64,000 bases of DNA from Algoriphagus antarcticus (GCF_002150685.1 NZ_MSSW01000017.1:96188-160187), one strand, 5' to 3'. Shown: positions 9,979 through 20,618, counted from the first letter of the stretch. Numbers and translations are program-made. The notes: generated by a model from the letters alone, not told the origin.

Positions 9979-10012
9979 GGGGTAGATTTGCGGGTAAATA
10001 TAAAAATAAAAT

Positions 10013-11629
10013 CTAGTCCGGAAGTTCTTCTGGCCGATACAAATCCCCGTCCACCACTATTTTGGTAAGAAAGTAAACCTCTCTCATTTGATCAACTCCG
10101 TCCTTATTCAAGTATCGAACGCGCTGAGTACCCGAAAGCAAATAGTATCTGTCATACCAATGTATCAATCTTAAACTCTCCAGATTAGTATCCCGAATCC
10201 GTTCATTCTCATTGACCAAGCCCAATTCGAATTCCTGGTTTTCAAAGATCTTTTCTCCATTTCTGAAAAAACTTAGGTGGATAGTCTGGTCCACTACATA
10301 CATATGGTAAAAATCCTCTCCCACCACAGCCACTTCGCCGAATGCTTCTGGATAGGTGGTGACCATTTCATTGTAAGAAGAAGCATTGTCCCAAAGTACC
10401 TGACCTGTTTTTGCGATTTTGGCAAAGTGCGCTGAAACATATCGGTACTCAGGTACGGTCTGGTAACTACTAGTCATAGGGAAGCGATTAACCAAATATG
10501 GATCATTCAGGATAGTAGTTCCCATTCTGCTCCATCGATCGTACCGATAGCCTCCGTCACGCGAATACATGCCATTTTGATATCGACTATTGGCCACCGT
10601 ATATTGATCAAAGTAAACATAGTAAGCATTAGGAGTTTGGCGTACATCGCGGATAGAATACATACTACTTATACCCGGGATCTTTTTTCTCTCAAGTTCC
10701 TTTTGGACATCAGTATCTCTTTTTGCTTTAGCTTTTTCGTTGAGGTAATTGTAGAAATTCGGAAAATCTTCCAACGTGTACAGTTTGAAATCAAACTCCC
10801 CAAATTCATTAATATCCATGATGTACATGCCTTGGTAGGAATTTCTGCGTTCCAGCCCAAAAGCACCTATCATCGCTTCTTGATAGTTTCCTGCTGACAG
10901 TAAAATCCCGTCCATAATCTCTTGGCCAGGCGAAGCAAACTGATCTACTTTTATCTGCTGTATGACATTCCCAATCATGTCATAGGTGTTAATGAGTATA
11001 TCCCGATTTTTATAAGCTCCCTTCCTGCTCAGGACTACCTCTAGCGATTGAGTTTCGGGCTTTTTTCGAATCTGCAGAATTTGAGTATCATTTCCATAAA
11101 TCCCCTGAAGGGTTTGGACACTTTTAGTGACCAAATCATGAATCTGCAGGACAGGCCGACTATCAGACGTTCCCATGAAAATGGCTTTTTTATTTTGAAC
11201 CAAAAACTCCATAATCTCCATATCCAGCACGTTATCCACTACAAATTCTAGCCCTTGCTTAGTTTCCAAATTCACTTGGAGCAAATACTTCGCGGCATTT
11301 ATAGCGAACCCTCTGGTGAAAAGAATAAAGAGCAAGTTATCATCCGTATCGTATCCCAACATATCATATCCCTCCTTCACAGGAAACTCCACCAATCCTT
11401 CGGAGGAATTCAGGGAGGAGTCTGAGATAAAATATTGAAAAATACGCCTCAGATTCAGACCTTTCTCGGGAAGAGTCCGAAAGGAAACCAATCCCACTTC
11501 AGAATTAATCATCTCAAACAGCGGATCATTCAACTCTGAAGGTATTTCATAGCGTTCTATGAATCTGAGCTGAGCAAAGACATGCTGCCCAAGAATAAAA
11601 AGGAAAAGAAATAGAATCAGCTTTTTCAT
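10013..11629 (-). CDS. Exported protein of unknown function
   Basis: A 538-aa protein with a clear signal peptide (MKKLILFLFLFILGQHVFAQ). The mature part alternates hydrophobic and polar strands and looks beta-rich, with repeated VxxYDxxG-like segments that would fit a periplasmic propeller or sandwich, but no family is recognised. Its start overlaps the stop of the EVE gene upstream by 4 bases, so they are cotranscribed. Confidence 0.6.
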   Translation of the reverse strand: MKKLILFLFLFILGQHVFAQLRFIERYEIPSELNDPLFEMINSEVGLVSFRTLPEKGLNLRRIFQYFISDSSLNSSEGLVEFPVKEGYDMLGYDTDDNLLFILFTRGFAINAAKYLLQVNLETKQGLEFVVDNVLDMEIMEFLVQNKKAIFMGTSDSRPVLQIHDLVTKSVQTLQGIYGNDTQILQIRKKPETQSLEVVLSRKGAYKNRDILINTYDMIGNVIQQIKVDQFASPGQEIMDGILLSAGNYQEAMIGAFGLERRNSYQGMYIMDINEFGEFDFKLYTLEDFPNFYNYLNEKAKAKRDTDVQKELERKKIPGISSMYSIRDVRQTPNAYYVYFDQYTVANSRYQNGMYSRDGGYRYDRWSRMGTTILNDPYLVNRFPMTSSYQTVPEYRYVSAHFAKIAKTGQVLWDNASSYNEMVTTYPEAFGEVAVVGEDFYHMYVVDQTIHLSFFRNGEKIFENQEFELGLVNENERIRDTNLESLRLIHWYDRYYLLSGTQRVRYLNKDGVDQMREVYFLTKIVVDGDLYRPEELPD

Positions 11630-12024
11630 GAACCCATTTTAAGAAGTAAATCAAATTCTATCTTCCCGACAGGCAACACAGACAAGCGGGATTGCTTTAG
11701 CATTGGCAAATCGGATAAGTTATCCTCAGCTTTGATATCGGCTAGGGAAACTGCATTTTTCAGTGGACGTTTCACTTTCAATTTTACGGCAGTCCACGCA
11801 TTATCCTTAGCGTCAGGAAACTGCTCCTGACTTACCTCAGCTATACCTACGATGGCTTTTTCTTTTCCACTGTGATAAAAAAACACCAAGTCTCCCAACT
11901 CCATTTCCCGAAGATAATTCCGTGCTTGATAATTCCTCACACCATCCCACACATCTTCATTTTTCTCGACGAAATCAGCCCAAGAATAGGATTGTGGCTC
12001 TGACTTGACCATCCAGTATGTCAT
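11626..12024 (-). CDS. EVE domain protein
   Basis: A 132-aa EVE (PUA-like) domain protein, the family of thymocyte nuclear protein 1. The start MTYWMVKSEPQSYSW, the block WDGVRNYQARNYL and GDLVFFYHSG are the typical ligand-pocket signatures. EVE domains are thought to bind modified bases in nucleic acids. The length is that of a single domain. It is coupled by a 4-bp overlap to the exported protein that follows it. Confidence 0.85.
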   Translation of the reverse strand: MTYWMVKSEPQSYSWADFVEKNEDVWDGVRNYQARNYLREMELGDLVFFYHSGKEKAIVGIAEVSQEQFPDAKDNAWTAVKLKVKRPLKNAVSLADIKAEDNLSDLPMLKQSRLSVLPVGKIEFDLLLKMGS

Positions 12025-12216
12025 ACTTTTGTTGATTGAAAGTTAAAAAGAAGTTGAACTAAATAACGTAATAACATTCTCACTGTTTAAAAACACTTGA
12101 AATGTATATGAATCTTACTCCATTCCAGTGATTTGCAAAGCTCAACTAATGGAAAATCACATTTCAATTTTAAGTTAAGTCATAGCCTCTTAAATTGAAA
12201 CATTATTTCAAGACAT

Positions 12217-13962
12217 TTGTCTAAATACACTCACGCAACCCCAGAAATTTTGGATCACAAGACTCTTCTGAAAAAAATAAAACTCAGCATTCAGCTGATG
12301 GAACTTCACGACGAAAACCCATTCAAAATCCGCAGCTATCAAAGTGCGCTTATTTCCTTAGAACGCGGGGATCAGGACATCATGGGACTGAGCGAGGCAG
12401 AACTTGCCAAGATTCAAGGTGTGGGAAAGAGCATGGGGGAAGCGATTCAACAACTGAAAGAAACTGATACATTTCCCTTTCTTGAAGAATTACTGACTAA
12501 AACTCCCGAGGGAATTATGGAAGTTCTTCAGATCAAAGGCTTGGGGCCAAAGAAGGTGAAAATCCTCTGGGAGGAACTTGGCATCACCTCCACCCATGAA
12601 TTGATGGAAGCCTGTCAATCTGGAAAAGTGGCCAAAATTAAAGGCTTTGGAGAGAAAACACAGGACACCATTATCCAGAATTTGGAGTTCAAAGCCTCCA
12701 ACGCCGGCAAATGGCTCTATGCAGCTATAGAGGAATTAATAGGGCAACTGGAAGAAACATTGCGATTAATGGCACCTGAAGCTGATTTGGCAATAGTAGG
12801 TGATTTCGCACGACAGATAGAAGTCATTACTGAAGCTGAATTTCTAATCGCCTCGGATGAAATGGCTGCAGTAAAATCCAAAATCAAAGCAATGGAGTCC
12901 ATCGAGTGGATCTTGCTTGAATCCGGACCACGAACTTTAAGAGGTAAACTGAAAGAAATTGACCTTCGGGTGAGTATTCACTTTTGCTCCAAAGAGGATT
13001 TCCTTTGGAAAAAACTATCGCTAATCGCTTCTCCATTTCACTTAGATTCGATGGTGGATGAAAAAGAAAGCGTTGCCCAAAAGCTTCAGAAAAAGGATTA
13101 TTCAAGAGAGGCAGAGTTTTTCAGCAGAAATAACCTCCAATTTATCCCAGCAGAAATGCGTGAAGGTTTTGGAGAGGTAGAGCTGGCTAAAGAGCATAAA
13201 ATACCTGAACTACTCACAGAAAAAGATCTCAAGGGAATTCTTCATAATCACTCTACCTATAGCGATGGCAAACACAGCCTAAAACAAATGGCAATGTATT
13301 GCAAAGAGCTGGGCTATGAATACTTGGGAATTTCCGATCACAGTAAAACGGCTTTTTATGCTGGAGGATTGACGGAGGATCAAATTTTGAAACAACATCA
13401 GGAAATCGATGCCTTGAATGTGGAAATGGCTCCATTCCGTATTTTCAAAGGAATAGAAAGCGATATTCTCTCTGATGGAAAGCTGGATTACGTGGACTCT
13501 GTGTTGGCAACTTTTGATTTTATAGTAGCCTCCGTTCACTCCATTCTGAATATGGATATCAAGCGAGCTACGACGCGATTAATCACTGCGATTGAGAATC
13601 CATATACTACTATTCTGGGTCACCCAACGGGCAGATTGTTACTTCGCAGACAAGGTTATCCTCTCGATCATAAAGCGATCATCGATGCCTGTGCTGCAAA
13701 TAATGTGGTCATAGAAATCAATGCAAATCCATGGAGACTCGATCTGGATTGGAGATACGTTCGCTATGCCATGGATCAAGGCGTGATGCTTTCCATCAAT
13801 CCGGATGCACACGCGATGGAGAGTTATGCTGACATGAAATATGGCGTGTTGGTGGGTAGAAAAGGCGGACTAAGTAAAGAGATGACGCTTAATGCCATGA
13901 CTGGAGAGGAAATAGGGACCTATTTCAATTCAAGGCTGGAAAAGCTGAAAGTAAAAAAGTAA
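12217..13962 (+). CDS. polX: PolX-like HhH/PHP protein with eroded polymerase site
   Basis: A 581-aa protein laid out like bacterial PolX. An N-terminal 8-kDa-like and helix-hairpin-helix part (residues 1-165, with IQGVGKSMGEAI and IKGLGPKKVKIL) is followed by a palm-like region and a C-terminal PHP phosphoesterase (from about 340). The PHP metal ligands look intact: HNHSTYSDG (His-343, His-345), SDH (Asp-374, His-375), GIESDI, SVHS, GHPTG and NPDAH. The palm motif, normally GS..RRG..E..GDIDIL, here reads GDFARQIEVITEAEFL (195-210), so the catalytic aspartates are replaced by Glu-206 and Glu-208. I infer a nuclease or AP-processing role without normal polymerase activity. It starts at TTG, with no closer ATG before conserved sequence. 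Confidence 0.8.
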   Translation: MSKYTHATPEILDHKTLLKKIKLSIQLMELHDENPFKIRSYQSALISLERGDQDIMGLSEAELAKIQGVGKSMGEAIQQLKETDTFPFLEELLTKTPEGIMEVLQIKGLGPKKVKILWEELGITSTHELMEACQSGKVAKIKGFGEKTQDTIIQNLEFKASNAGKWLYAAIEELIGQLEETLRLMAPEADLAIVGDFARQIEVITEAEFLIASDEMAAVKSKIKAMESIEWILLESGPRTLRGKLKEIDLRVSIHFCSKEDFLWKKLSLIASPFHLDSMVDEKESVAQKLQKKDYSREAEFFSRNNLQFIPAEMREGFGEVELAKEHKIPELLTEKDLKGILHNHSTYSDGKHSLKQMAMYCKELGYEYLGISDHSKTAFYAGGLTEDQILKQHQEIDALNVEMAPFRIFKGIESDILSDGKLDYVDSVLATFDFIVASVHSILNMDIKRATTRLITAIENPYTTILGHPTGRLLLRRQGYPLDHKAIIDACAANNVVIEINANPWRLDLDWRYVRYAMDQGVMLSINPDAHAMESYADMKYGVLVGRKGGLSKEMTLNAMTGEEIGTYFNSRLEKLKVKK

Positions 13963-14032
13963 AAGCATAATTGAGGTAAGACAGGAACTGGGAAGTCTTG
14001 TATCTTGCGGCTAAATTCTAGATTCAGAAAAA

Positions 14033-14320
14033 ATGAAATGGACTGACCATTCAGAAAAGACATTACTTCAGCGTTCCTTCTTATTTGGGATCACAGGTAT
14101 CGTATTGGGTGTGCTTTCGCTTTTGAATACTTATTTTCAAGTGCTGGAAGCTCCAATGGGACCGCTTAACGGAGTCGCATTAGCATTGCAATTCGTAGGT
14201 TTAAGCTTGGCTGTGTTGGTGATTCGCAAGCGAAAATTATCCCCAGAAATGAAGGAAAAGGCTAAAAAGATGATTTTGATTCTTAGTGTGGGGCTCTTGT
14301 TTTTTATTCTTACGCTGTAA
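14033..14320 (+). CDS. Small membrane protein of unknown function
   Basis: A 95-aa protein with three predicted membrane helices (about residues 15-33, 44-62 and 75-94) separated by short charged loops (IRKRKLSPEMKEKAKK). No family is recognised. It stands alone, 70 bp after the PolX-like gene and in the same direction. Confidence 0.55.
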   Translation: MKWTDHSEKTLLQRSFLFGITGIVLGVLSLLNTYFQVLEAPMGPLNGVALALQFVGLSLAVLVIRKRKLSPEMKEKAKKMILILSVGLLFFILTL

Positions 14321-14552
14321 TCTCCCACAATTGCTATCAGCAATTGAACAAGAAGCCAAATTATTTTTATTAGACCTCAACCGCTTACCGTCTTAGAGGC
14401 AGGCTCTCATAATCGAGATAAATTAGGCTGCTACTCTCCACTTTGATACAATCGAACTTTGGTAGCCGAGAGTAGTCTAAGCGTCTGTTTCCTCTTAGAA
14501 AAACAAACTGTGTCTGCTAGCGTAAAACCAAAAAAAACTAAACGCCTTACCT

Positions 14553-15029
14553 ATGAAAAATCACTTATTTACATTGTCACTTTTAATTCTATCATACCAA
14601 TCTCTACAGGCTCAAGACCTTTCAATAAATTCGGGTAATCCCAGTCAATTCAAAATCGTCACTGTTGTAGAATCCATTGTTCCTATGGGACTAGGAAGAT
14701 CCAGAATCATTGACTCTCAAACTACTGTTGACGCCAATATTTTCACTACCGAAAGAACCGATGGAAAAAAAAGTAGTCAAAATGAAATTGATCGAAGAGA
14801 TATCAAAGTCGATGAATTGGAAGAAACTAAATTATTGAACTTCTTCAGTGCTACAGGAATAAATTTCCAAAACATAGCCTCTAATGACGCTGTGATTTCG
14901 TCGAAAATCAACAGTATGATTCTTGAAGGATGGACTCTTACCTACGTCACATCAGGGGTTGAGAGTAATGCAGGAGCAGATGACGGACAGGGTATCTTCA
15001 TTACTCGTTTATTTTTCTCTCGAAAATAG
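14553..15029 (+). CDS. Exported protein of unknown function
   Basis: A 158-aa protein with a signal peptide (MKNHLFTLSLLILSYQSLQAQ). The mature part has a conserved-looking core (ESIVPMGLGRSRIID, then a C-terminal GWTLTYVTSGV) suggestive of a small secreted domain rather than a barrel. A strong terminator follows 32 bp later, so the gene is its own unit. Confidence 0.6.
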   Translation: MKNHLFTLSLLILSYQSLQAQDLSINSGNPSQFKIVTVVESIVPMGLGRSRIIDSQTTVDANIFTTERTDGKKSSQNEIDRRDIKVDELEETKLLNFFSATGINFQNIASNDAVISSKINSMILEGWTLTYVTSGVESNAGADDGQGIFITRLFFSRK

Positions 15030-15060
15030 ACAAAGAATTTTACCAATAAATTTGTAAATA

Positions 15061-15087
15061 AAACGCCGGACTTCTAGCCCGGCGTTT
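15061..15087 (+). terminator. Rho-independent terminator
   Basis: A 9-bp GC-rich stem (AAACGCCGG with CCGGCGTTT) around a 9-nt loop, ending in T-rich sequence, directly downstream of the exported protein gene that ends at 15029. Confidence 0.85.
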
Positions 15088-15162
15088 TGCTTATCTGACT
15101 TGATCAAATCCTTTTCGTATTAACTACCTGAATCCTATTACTCACTAATCATTTTTAGGTTT

Positions 15163-15816
15163 TTATAGAGTCTCTTCCTCGTAGTCTTTGATCTGAACGA
15201 GCATCTCTTGCGCTTTCATAATCGGGGTCCATTCATAGCTGCCAAAGAGAAATTTGAACCAGCGCTTGTCTCTGTTTTCATAGCGAATATTTATAAAAAG
15301 CCAGATGGAGGCTCCTGCAAAAGCTACTGTAATTGAGACTTGGATTATCCAGAAGAGTGGATTTGCTGATCCTATCCATGCGGAACTAAGAAAAAACGTA
15401 GTCCAAAAAGGTAGCTGTAGCATAAGTATCCGTGTGACCCATAGCGTAGAAGTTACTAATCCAGCAATTTTCTTCTGAGTACTCATCACAGGTGCATTGA
15501 TATTGACTACGGAAATCAGGACTAATTGATAGAGATAGATCCCAACTGCTATTTTGTTTACCAAAGAGATAAATCCCGCGGAAATCAAAAAGTACGCATT
15601 ACCAACAGGGAAGAGGTTTATCACCAAAATGTCCAGAAATAAAATCCAGAGAATTCCTGCTAGAACCGTGAAGAGCTTAATCGGACGCATAGCTGTCAAT
15701 TCACTTTTCACCTTCATTTTGGTGATATCTGAAGCATTCTGTCGATTGAAAACCAGTTGTTCTTGCAGCTTCTGGTCATAGGATTTCCAGAGTTGTTGTA
15801 GTTCGATGTCTTGCAT
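15163..15816 (-). CDS. Membrane protein cotranscribed with ECF sigma factor
   Basis: A 217-aa protein with a soluble N-terminal part (residues 1-45, MQDIELQQLWKSYDQKLQEQ) and four or five hydrophobic helices. It begins 11 bp after the sigma factor gene, a position usually taken by an anti-sigma factor. The N-terminus could bind the sigma factor, but no zinc-finger (ZAS) motif is visible, so a regulator role is an inference from position. Confidence 0.6.
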   Translation of the reverse strand: MQDIELQQLWKSYDQKLQEQLVFNRQNASDITKMKVKSELTAMRPIKLFTVLAGILWILFLDILVINLFPVGNAYFLISAGFISLVNKIAVGIYLYQLVLISVVNINAPVMSTQKKIAGLVTSTLWVTRILMLQLPFWTTFFLSSAWIGSANPLFWIIQVSITVAFAGASIWLFINIRYENRDKRWFKFLFGSYEWTPIMKAQEMLVQIKDYEEETL

Positions 15817-15827
15817 GATTTCTTTTA

Positions 15828-16316
15828 TTAAGCTGTGAATTTCTTTTTTAATTGTTGTTTGATGCGAGAGAGTTTTGTTGCCACATTACTTTCCGACAGT
15901 CCCAAAACATTTCCAATCTCAGGATATAAATAGCCATCGAGGTAAAGAAGAATCAATGCACGATCCACTTCTTTAAGTTCTCGGATCAAGACTTGCAGCA
16001 TATCCCGATTGTCATTTACCTCACTCGTATCATCATCCAAATAAATAGCCGTTTCACAAAGTGGTTGAAGAATCTTGCTGCGCTTACTTGCTTTTCGATA
16101 AGATGAAATTGCCACATTCAACGCGATTCTATACATCCAAGTACTCAGTTTGTAGTCTGGCTTGAAACTCGGGAAAGCCTTCCAAAGCTGGAGAATAATT
16201 TCCTGGAGAAGATCCTCTCTGTCCGCGTCATCCTTACAATAGGAATTTGCCACCTTGTAAATGATCCCCTTGTTGGATTCTATGCAGGAAAGGAAATATT
16301 CTTTTTCTCTAGACAA
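15828..16316 (-). CDS. ECF-type RNA polymerase sigma factor
   Basis: A 162-aa sigma-70 family protein of the extracytoplasmic-function type. Region 2 shows DREDLLQEIILQLWKAF and the -10 recognition helix KLSTWMYRIALNVA; region 4 shows the helix-turn-helix YLDGYLYPEIGNVLGLSESN. It starts at TTG, because a stop codon lies just upstream in frame and the next methionine falls inside region 2. It probably directs its own operon and a small regulon. Confidence 0.9.
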   Translation of the reverse strand: MSREKEYFLSCIESNKGIIYKVANSYCKDDADREDLLQEIILQLWKAFPSFKPDYKLSTWMYRIALNVAISSYRKASKRSKILQPLCETAIYLDDDTSEVNDNRDMLQVLIRELKEVDRALILLYLDGYLYPEIGNVLGLSESNVATKLSRIKQQLKKKFTA

Positions 16317-16533
16317 GGATTCGATGGTTGGTTATAAAACTCTTTCAAACTATTAATCGCAGCGTTTCCGGAAAAATCACAGAGATAAAAATAAAATTTA
16401 AAATTGAAACAAAAATAGTTATGTGTACCGAGTGCATTGCAGAAAAATTTGAGTCCAGCTTCTGGATTAGCAGGACAACTGAGTCCTCTGCGTTAACCTC
16501 TGTCCCCTCTGCGGTAAAAAAAATAAAAGCAAA

Positions 16534-16562
16534 AAAGCCCCGAACTCATCGCTCGGGGCTTT
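16534..16562 (-). terminator. Terminator of clpC
   Basis: A 10-bp stem AAAGCCCCGA / TCGGGGCTTT with a 9-nt loop. Read on the minus strand it is followed by a run of six T residues and lies 24 bp past the clpC stop codon. The neighbouring stretch 16485-16515 holds a CCTCTGCG / CCTCTG triplet-like repeat of unknown meaning. Confidence 0.85.
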
Positions 16563-16586
16563 CACTTTATTCTTGACAGCTAACTG

Positions 16587-19112
16587 TTAATCAGCTTTTT
16601 CTTTCTTCTTCACAGCGATGGTCAACTCTGTACCTTCACCAAGGTAATCTGCAGTGATTACATCGCCCTCAGATAGATCCCCTTTCAGAATTTCTTCGGC
16701 TATCGCATCTTCCAGATATTTCTGAATCGCTCTGTTCAGCGGTCTAGCTCCGTATTGTTGATCATAGCCTTTCTCAGCCAAGAATTCCTTAGCCTTCTCG
16801 GTCAATTCGATCTTGTAACCAAGATCAGTGATTCTTGAGAACAACTTACCTAAGCTAATATCAATAATTTTGTAGATGTGCTCTCTGGTTAATGAGTTGA
16901 AGACAACCACATCATCCAATCTATTCAAGAATTCTGGGCTAAATGCCTTTTTCAAAGCAGATTGAATAGTTGATTTCATCACCTCATCCATGTTGTCAGA
17001 TTTGGCCTGACTGGCAAAGCCAATCCCAGCACCGAAATCTTTCAAATCACGAACTCCAATATTCGAAGTCATGATGATGATAGTGTTTCTGAAATCCACT
17101 TTTCTACCCAAACCATCTGTCAAGATGCCATCATCCAGCACCTGAAGCAGAATGTTGAACACATCTGGATGAGCCTTCTCAATCTCATCTAGCAATACTA
17201 CAGAATATGGCTTTCTTCTGACTTTCTCGGTCAACTGTCCACCTTCTTCATAGCCCACATAGCCTGGAGGTGCTCCTACCAGTCTGGATACAGAGAATTT
17301 CTCCATGTACTCAGACATATCAATTCTGATCAAAGAATCGTCTTTGTCGAAAAGGTAAGATGCCAACATCTTGGCCAATTCAGTCTTACCAACCCCCGTA
17401 GGACCTAAGAATATAAAAGAACCAATCGGCTTTTTAGGATCTTTCAACCCAACTCTAGTTCTCTGTATGGCCTTTGTAAGTTTCTTAATTGCTTCATCCT
17501 GACCGATTACTTTGCCAGATAAATCAGTACTCATATTCAAAAGCTTCGCGCCTTCTTTCTGAGCGATTCTCTTAGCAGGTATTCCGGTCATCATCCCGAT
17601 CACCTCAGCCACATTATCTTCTTCTACAGTGAATCTCTTGGATTTACTTTCTTCTTCCCATCTATTTTTGGCTGTTTCCAGTTGCTCGAGTAATTTCTTC
17701 TCCTTATCTCTAAGCTGAGCAGCTTCCTCATATTTCTGAGACTTCACCACACGGTTTTTCTCAGTTTTGATATCTTCTACTTCAGCTTCCAGTTTCAGAA
17801 TATCTTCTGGCACATGGATATTTTTGATATGGACTCTAGCTCCCGCCTCATCCAAAATATCTATCGCTTTATCAGGAAGAAATCTATCCGAGATGTATCT
17901 ATCCGAAAGTTTCACACAGGCAATTATAGCCTCATCGGTATAATTCACGTTGTGATGATCTTCGTATTTATCCTTGATGTTATTCAGGATTTGAATCGTT
18001 TCCTCAGGTGTAGTAGCATCTACCATCACCATTTGGAATCGACGAGCCAAAGCTCCATCCTTCTCAATATACTGACGATACTCATCCAGCGTCGTAGCTC
18101 CGATACATTGGATCTCTCCACGTGCCAAAGCTGGTTTGAACATATTGGATGCATCCAAAGACCCAGAGGCTCCACCTGCTCCTACTATAGTATGCAACTC
18201 ATCTATAAAAAGGATCACGCTTGGAGATTTCTCAAGCTCGTTCATCACGGCTTTCATTCGCTCTTCAAACTGTCCTCTATATTTGGTGCCTGCTACTAAT
18301 GAAGCCAAATCCAAAGTCACTACGCGCTTATTGAAAAGCACGCGAGACACTTTCTTCTGAATGATTCTAAGAGCCAATCCTTCGGCAATGGCTGTCTTAC
18401 CTACTCCAGGCTCACCGATCAAAATCGGATTGTTTTTCTTTCTTCTGGAAAGAATCTGAGCTACTCGTTCGATTTCCTTCTCACGACCGATGATAGGATC
18501 TAGTTTATCATCTTCAGCCATTTTGGTAAGATCTCTTCCAAAATTATCCAAAACCGGAGTTCTGGATTTTTCAGCTCCAGGCTTAGACGCTCCAGAACTA
18601 CTTCCGGAAGACCCGAAAAGCTTGGATCCATCATCATCTCCATCCTCAGCCTCAGCTTTTGAACGAGGAGGTGAGTCGGATGACATTTCCAGCATCTCTT
18701 TTACCGAGTCGTAATTGATTTCAAATTTGTTAAGTATCTGAGTAGCGATGTTGTCTTCGTCTCTCAAAATTGACAGAAGCAAATGCTCCGTGCCAATCAA
18801 TTGACTTTTGAAGATTTTCGCTTCTAAATACGTGATTTTCAACACCTTCTCTGACTGTCTGGTCAGAGGGATATTTGCCATATTCTTTACGTTGTGATTT
18901 GCGGTACCTTTTACAGCGCGTTCTATCGCATTCCGCAACTCGTCCATTGGCACTCCCAATTTCTTAAGAATGGAAACAGCAACACCTTCTCCCTCGCGAA
19001 TCATCCCTAGCAAGAGGTGCTCTGTGCCAATGTAATCATGTCCCAGGCGAAGAGCTTCTTCGCGGCTAAGAGAGATCACCTCTTTAACTCTGTTCGAAAA
19101 TTTTGCTTCCAT
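16587..19112 (-). CDS. clpC: ATP-dependent Clp protease ATP-binding subunit ClpC
   Basis: An AAA+ unfoldase of 841 aa that feeds substrates to ClpP. An N-terminal double Clp-N repeat covers residues 1-145, then an acidic linker ([12 protein letters not shown]). The first AAA module has Walker A GEPGVGKT, followed by the middle domain with a UVR-like [15 protein letters not shown]. The second AAA module has [12 protein letters not shown] and is followed by the small C-terminal domain. All parts and the total length are normal. Upstream of the start is an 80-bp gap; it appears to be monocistronic. Confidence 0.95.
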   Translation of the reverse strand: MEAKFSNRVKEVISLSREEALRLGHDYIGTEHLLLGMIREGEGVAVSILKKLGVPMDELRNAIERAVKGTANHNVKNMANIPLTRQSEKVLKITYLEAKIFKSQLIGTEHLLLSILRDEDNIATQILNKFEINYDSVKEMLEMSSDSPPRSKAEAEDGDDDGSKLFGSSGSSSGASKPGAEKSRTPVLDNFGRDLTKMAEDDKLDPIIGREKEIERVAQILSRRKKNNPILIGEPGVGKTAIAEGLALRIIQKKVSRVLFNKRVVTLDLASLVAGTKYRGQFEERMKAVMNELEKSPSVILFIDELHTIVGAGGASGSLDASNMFKPALARGEIQCIGATTLDEYRQYIEKDGALARRFQMVMVDATTPEETIQILNNIKDKYEDHHNVNYTDEAIIACVKLSDRYISDRFLPDKAIDILDEAGARVHIKNIHVPEDILKLEAEVEDIKTEKNRVVKSQKYEEAAQLRDKEKKLLEQLETAKNRWEEESKSKRFTVEEDNVAEVIGMMTGIPAKRIAQKEGAKLLNMSTDLSGKVIGQDEAIKKLTKAIQRTRVGLKDPKKPIGSFIFLGPTGVGKTELAKMLASYLFDKDDSLIRIDMSEYMEKFSVSRLVGAPPGYVGYEEGGQLTEKVRRKPYSVVLLDEIEKAHPDVFNILLQVLDDGILTDGLGRKVDFRNTIIIMTSNIGVRDLKDFGAGIGFASQAKSDNMDEVMKSTIQSALKKAFSPEFLNRLDDVVVFNSLTREHIYKIIDISLGKLFSRITDLGYKIELTEKAKEFLAEKGYDQQYGARPLNRAIQKYLEDAIAEEILKGDLSEGDVITADYLGEGTELTIAVKKKEKAD

Positions 19113-19193
19113 TGAATTCCTATCTGATTGTTTAATAATCCTGTACGTATGTTACCGAATTTGTTTTGAAAACACAATCCTTTTGCAGATTGT

Positions 19194-19820
19194 TCACTGT
19201 TTTTTTACAGACTTTAAGACTATACCCTTAGATGCAGGCCCTTCGCAAAACAACAAATCCAGAATGCTGAGGTTAGGATCAAAGTCTAAGCCAAAAAGTT
19301 GGAAATAGGACTCTGGATCATAGTAATTCCGCTCAGAAAAAGGCGCTGAGGGTATCAGTTGCCCTCTTATGTCTGCAGTCAAAGTTTGATCCTGACTGTT
19401 ATCATGCACCCGCATCTTGACAGACAATCCGAGTAACTTGAGACAGATTGTCAGCATTTCCCAGTTCAGCTCCCACAAACTCTCCAGATTCTGCTGAAAA
19501 ACCTTTTCAAAATAAGGGAAATAATATTCATAAAACGGAGCTTTTCCATAAGCGCTCTGAATACTCCGTAAGTGAATATTCAGCCAGTTTTGGTCATTGT
19601 CAATCTTGATCCTGTTCTGCGAAATTCTTGGTCTCCTACCTTGAATCGGTACACTCAGCGTCGCTACTTTATTGGCTAGGCGTATTTGAGTACGGTTGAA
19701 AAAAGATTGTCTTTGATACGTTGCCTCTGGAAAAAGGACTATTTCATTTGCTTGCGCAATAACTGCAAAAAACTCAAGATTTGGAAAATAGTGCAGGTCA
19801 ACTGCAATGCTCTTTTCCAT
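19194..19820 (-). CDS. WbqC family protein
   Basis: A 208-aa protein of the WbqC family, with the typical DLHYFPNLEFFAVI start, FPEATYQRQSFFNRTQI and the IQSAYGKAPFYEYYFP block. Members are often annotated near polysaccharide genes, but the reaction is not established. It starts one base after the tsaC stop codon and should be in the same transcript. Confidence 0.8.
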   Translation of the reverse strand: MEKSIAVDLHYFPNLEFFAVIAQANEIVLFPEATYQRQSFFNRTQIRLANKVATLSVPIQGRRPRISQNRIKIDNDQNWLNIHLRSIQSAYGKAPFYEYYFPYFEKVFQQNLESLWELNWEMLTICLKLLGLSVKMRVHDNSQDQTLTADIRGQLIPSAPFSERNYYDPESYFQLFGLDFDPNLSILDLLFCEGPASKGIVLKSVKKQ

Positions 19821-19821
19821 A

Positions 19822-20451
19822 CTATTCTAAATCTTCCAGTTTTCCCAAACCTTCTCTTATCACTTCCACTTCATCTCGTGTGCAGTCAAGTACAGTGGAA
19901 GCGATATTCTGCCCGTAACCACCATCAATTACTACATCCACTAGATGCTGATATTTTTCAAAAATCAATTCTGGATCAGTGCTGTATTCTATCACTTCGT
20001 CTTCATCATTGATCGATGTAGTGAGGATAGGATGTCCCAGCTCTTCTACGAGCATGCGCGGTACATTATGATTAGGCACTCTGATTCCGAGCGTCTTCTT
20101 GTTGCTGTGCAGTATTTTCGGCACCTGATTACTTGCTTCCAAAATAAATGTAAAAGGGCCTGGTAATCCTTTTTTCATCATCTTAAACACTGGCTTGGTA
20201 ATCACCCGGGTGAATTGGGAAATATTACTCAGATCAGCGCAAATGATAGAAAAGTTATGTTTTCGGGGATTGATCCCCTTGATTTTGCAGATGCGCTCCA
20301 CCGCCCGCAAATTCATAATATCGCAGCCCATACCATAAACGGTATCCGTAGGATAAATCACCACTCCACCATCTCGAAGCGTGTCAGCGATTTGTCTGAT
20401 CTTATCTGGATCAGGGTTTTCCTCATATAATCGAATCAATTCAGCAGGCAT
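19822..20451 (-). CDS. tsaC: L-threonylcarbamoyladenylate synthase
   Basis: A Sua5/YciO/YrdC family protein (209 aa) that makes threonylcarbamoyl-AMP for the t6A modification of ANN-decoding tRNAs. Visible signatures are DGGVVIYPTDTVYGMGCD near the N-terminus, KGLPGPFTFIL and the nucleotide-pocket part TSINDEDE. It is a YrdC-length protein without the Sua5 C-terminal extension, and is coupled to wbqC downstream. Confidence 0.88.
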   Translation of the reverse strand: MPAELIRLYEENPDPDKIRQIADTLRDGGVVIYPTDTVYGMGCDIMNLRAVERICKIKGINPRKHNFSIICADLSNISQFTRVITKPVFKMMKKGLPGPFTFILEASNQVPKILHSNKKTLGIRVPNHNVPRMLVEELGHPILTTSINDEDEVIEYSTDPELIFEKYQHLVDVVIDGGYGQNIASTVLDCTRDEVEVIREGLGKLEDLE

Positions 20452-20618
20452 ATTTTATTTTATGATTAACCGCAATGGCCATAGTCTCTTGGCTTTTCAG
20501 GCTGAAAGACTCCTATCTATCTACAGGCAGGGAAGTGACCTTAAATGCTAGTCCTGATAGCTTTCGGAACTACCAAATTCTATAAGTCTTTTATCTCTCT
20601 ATTGTTTGAAAAGCAGAT

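Noticed and set aside
9979..10012. PyrR-type attenuator upstream of pyrR
   Set aside because: Only 34 bp separate pyrR from the gene upstream and no alternative hairpins can form there.
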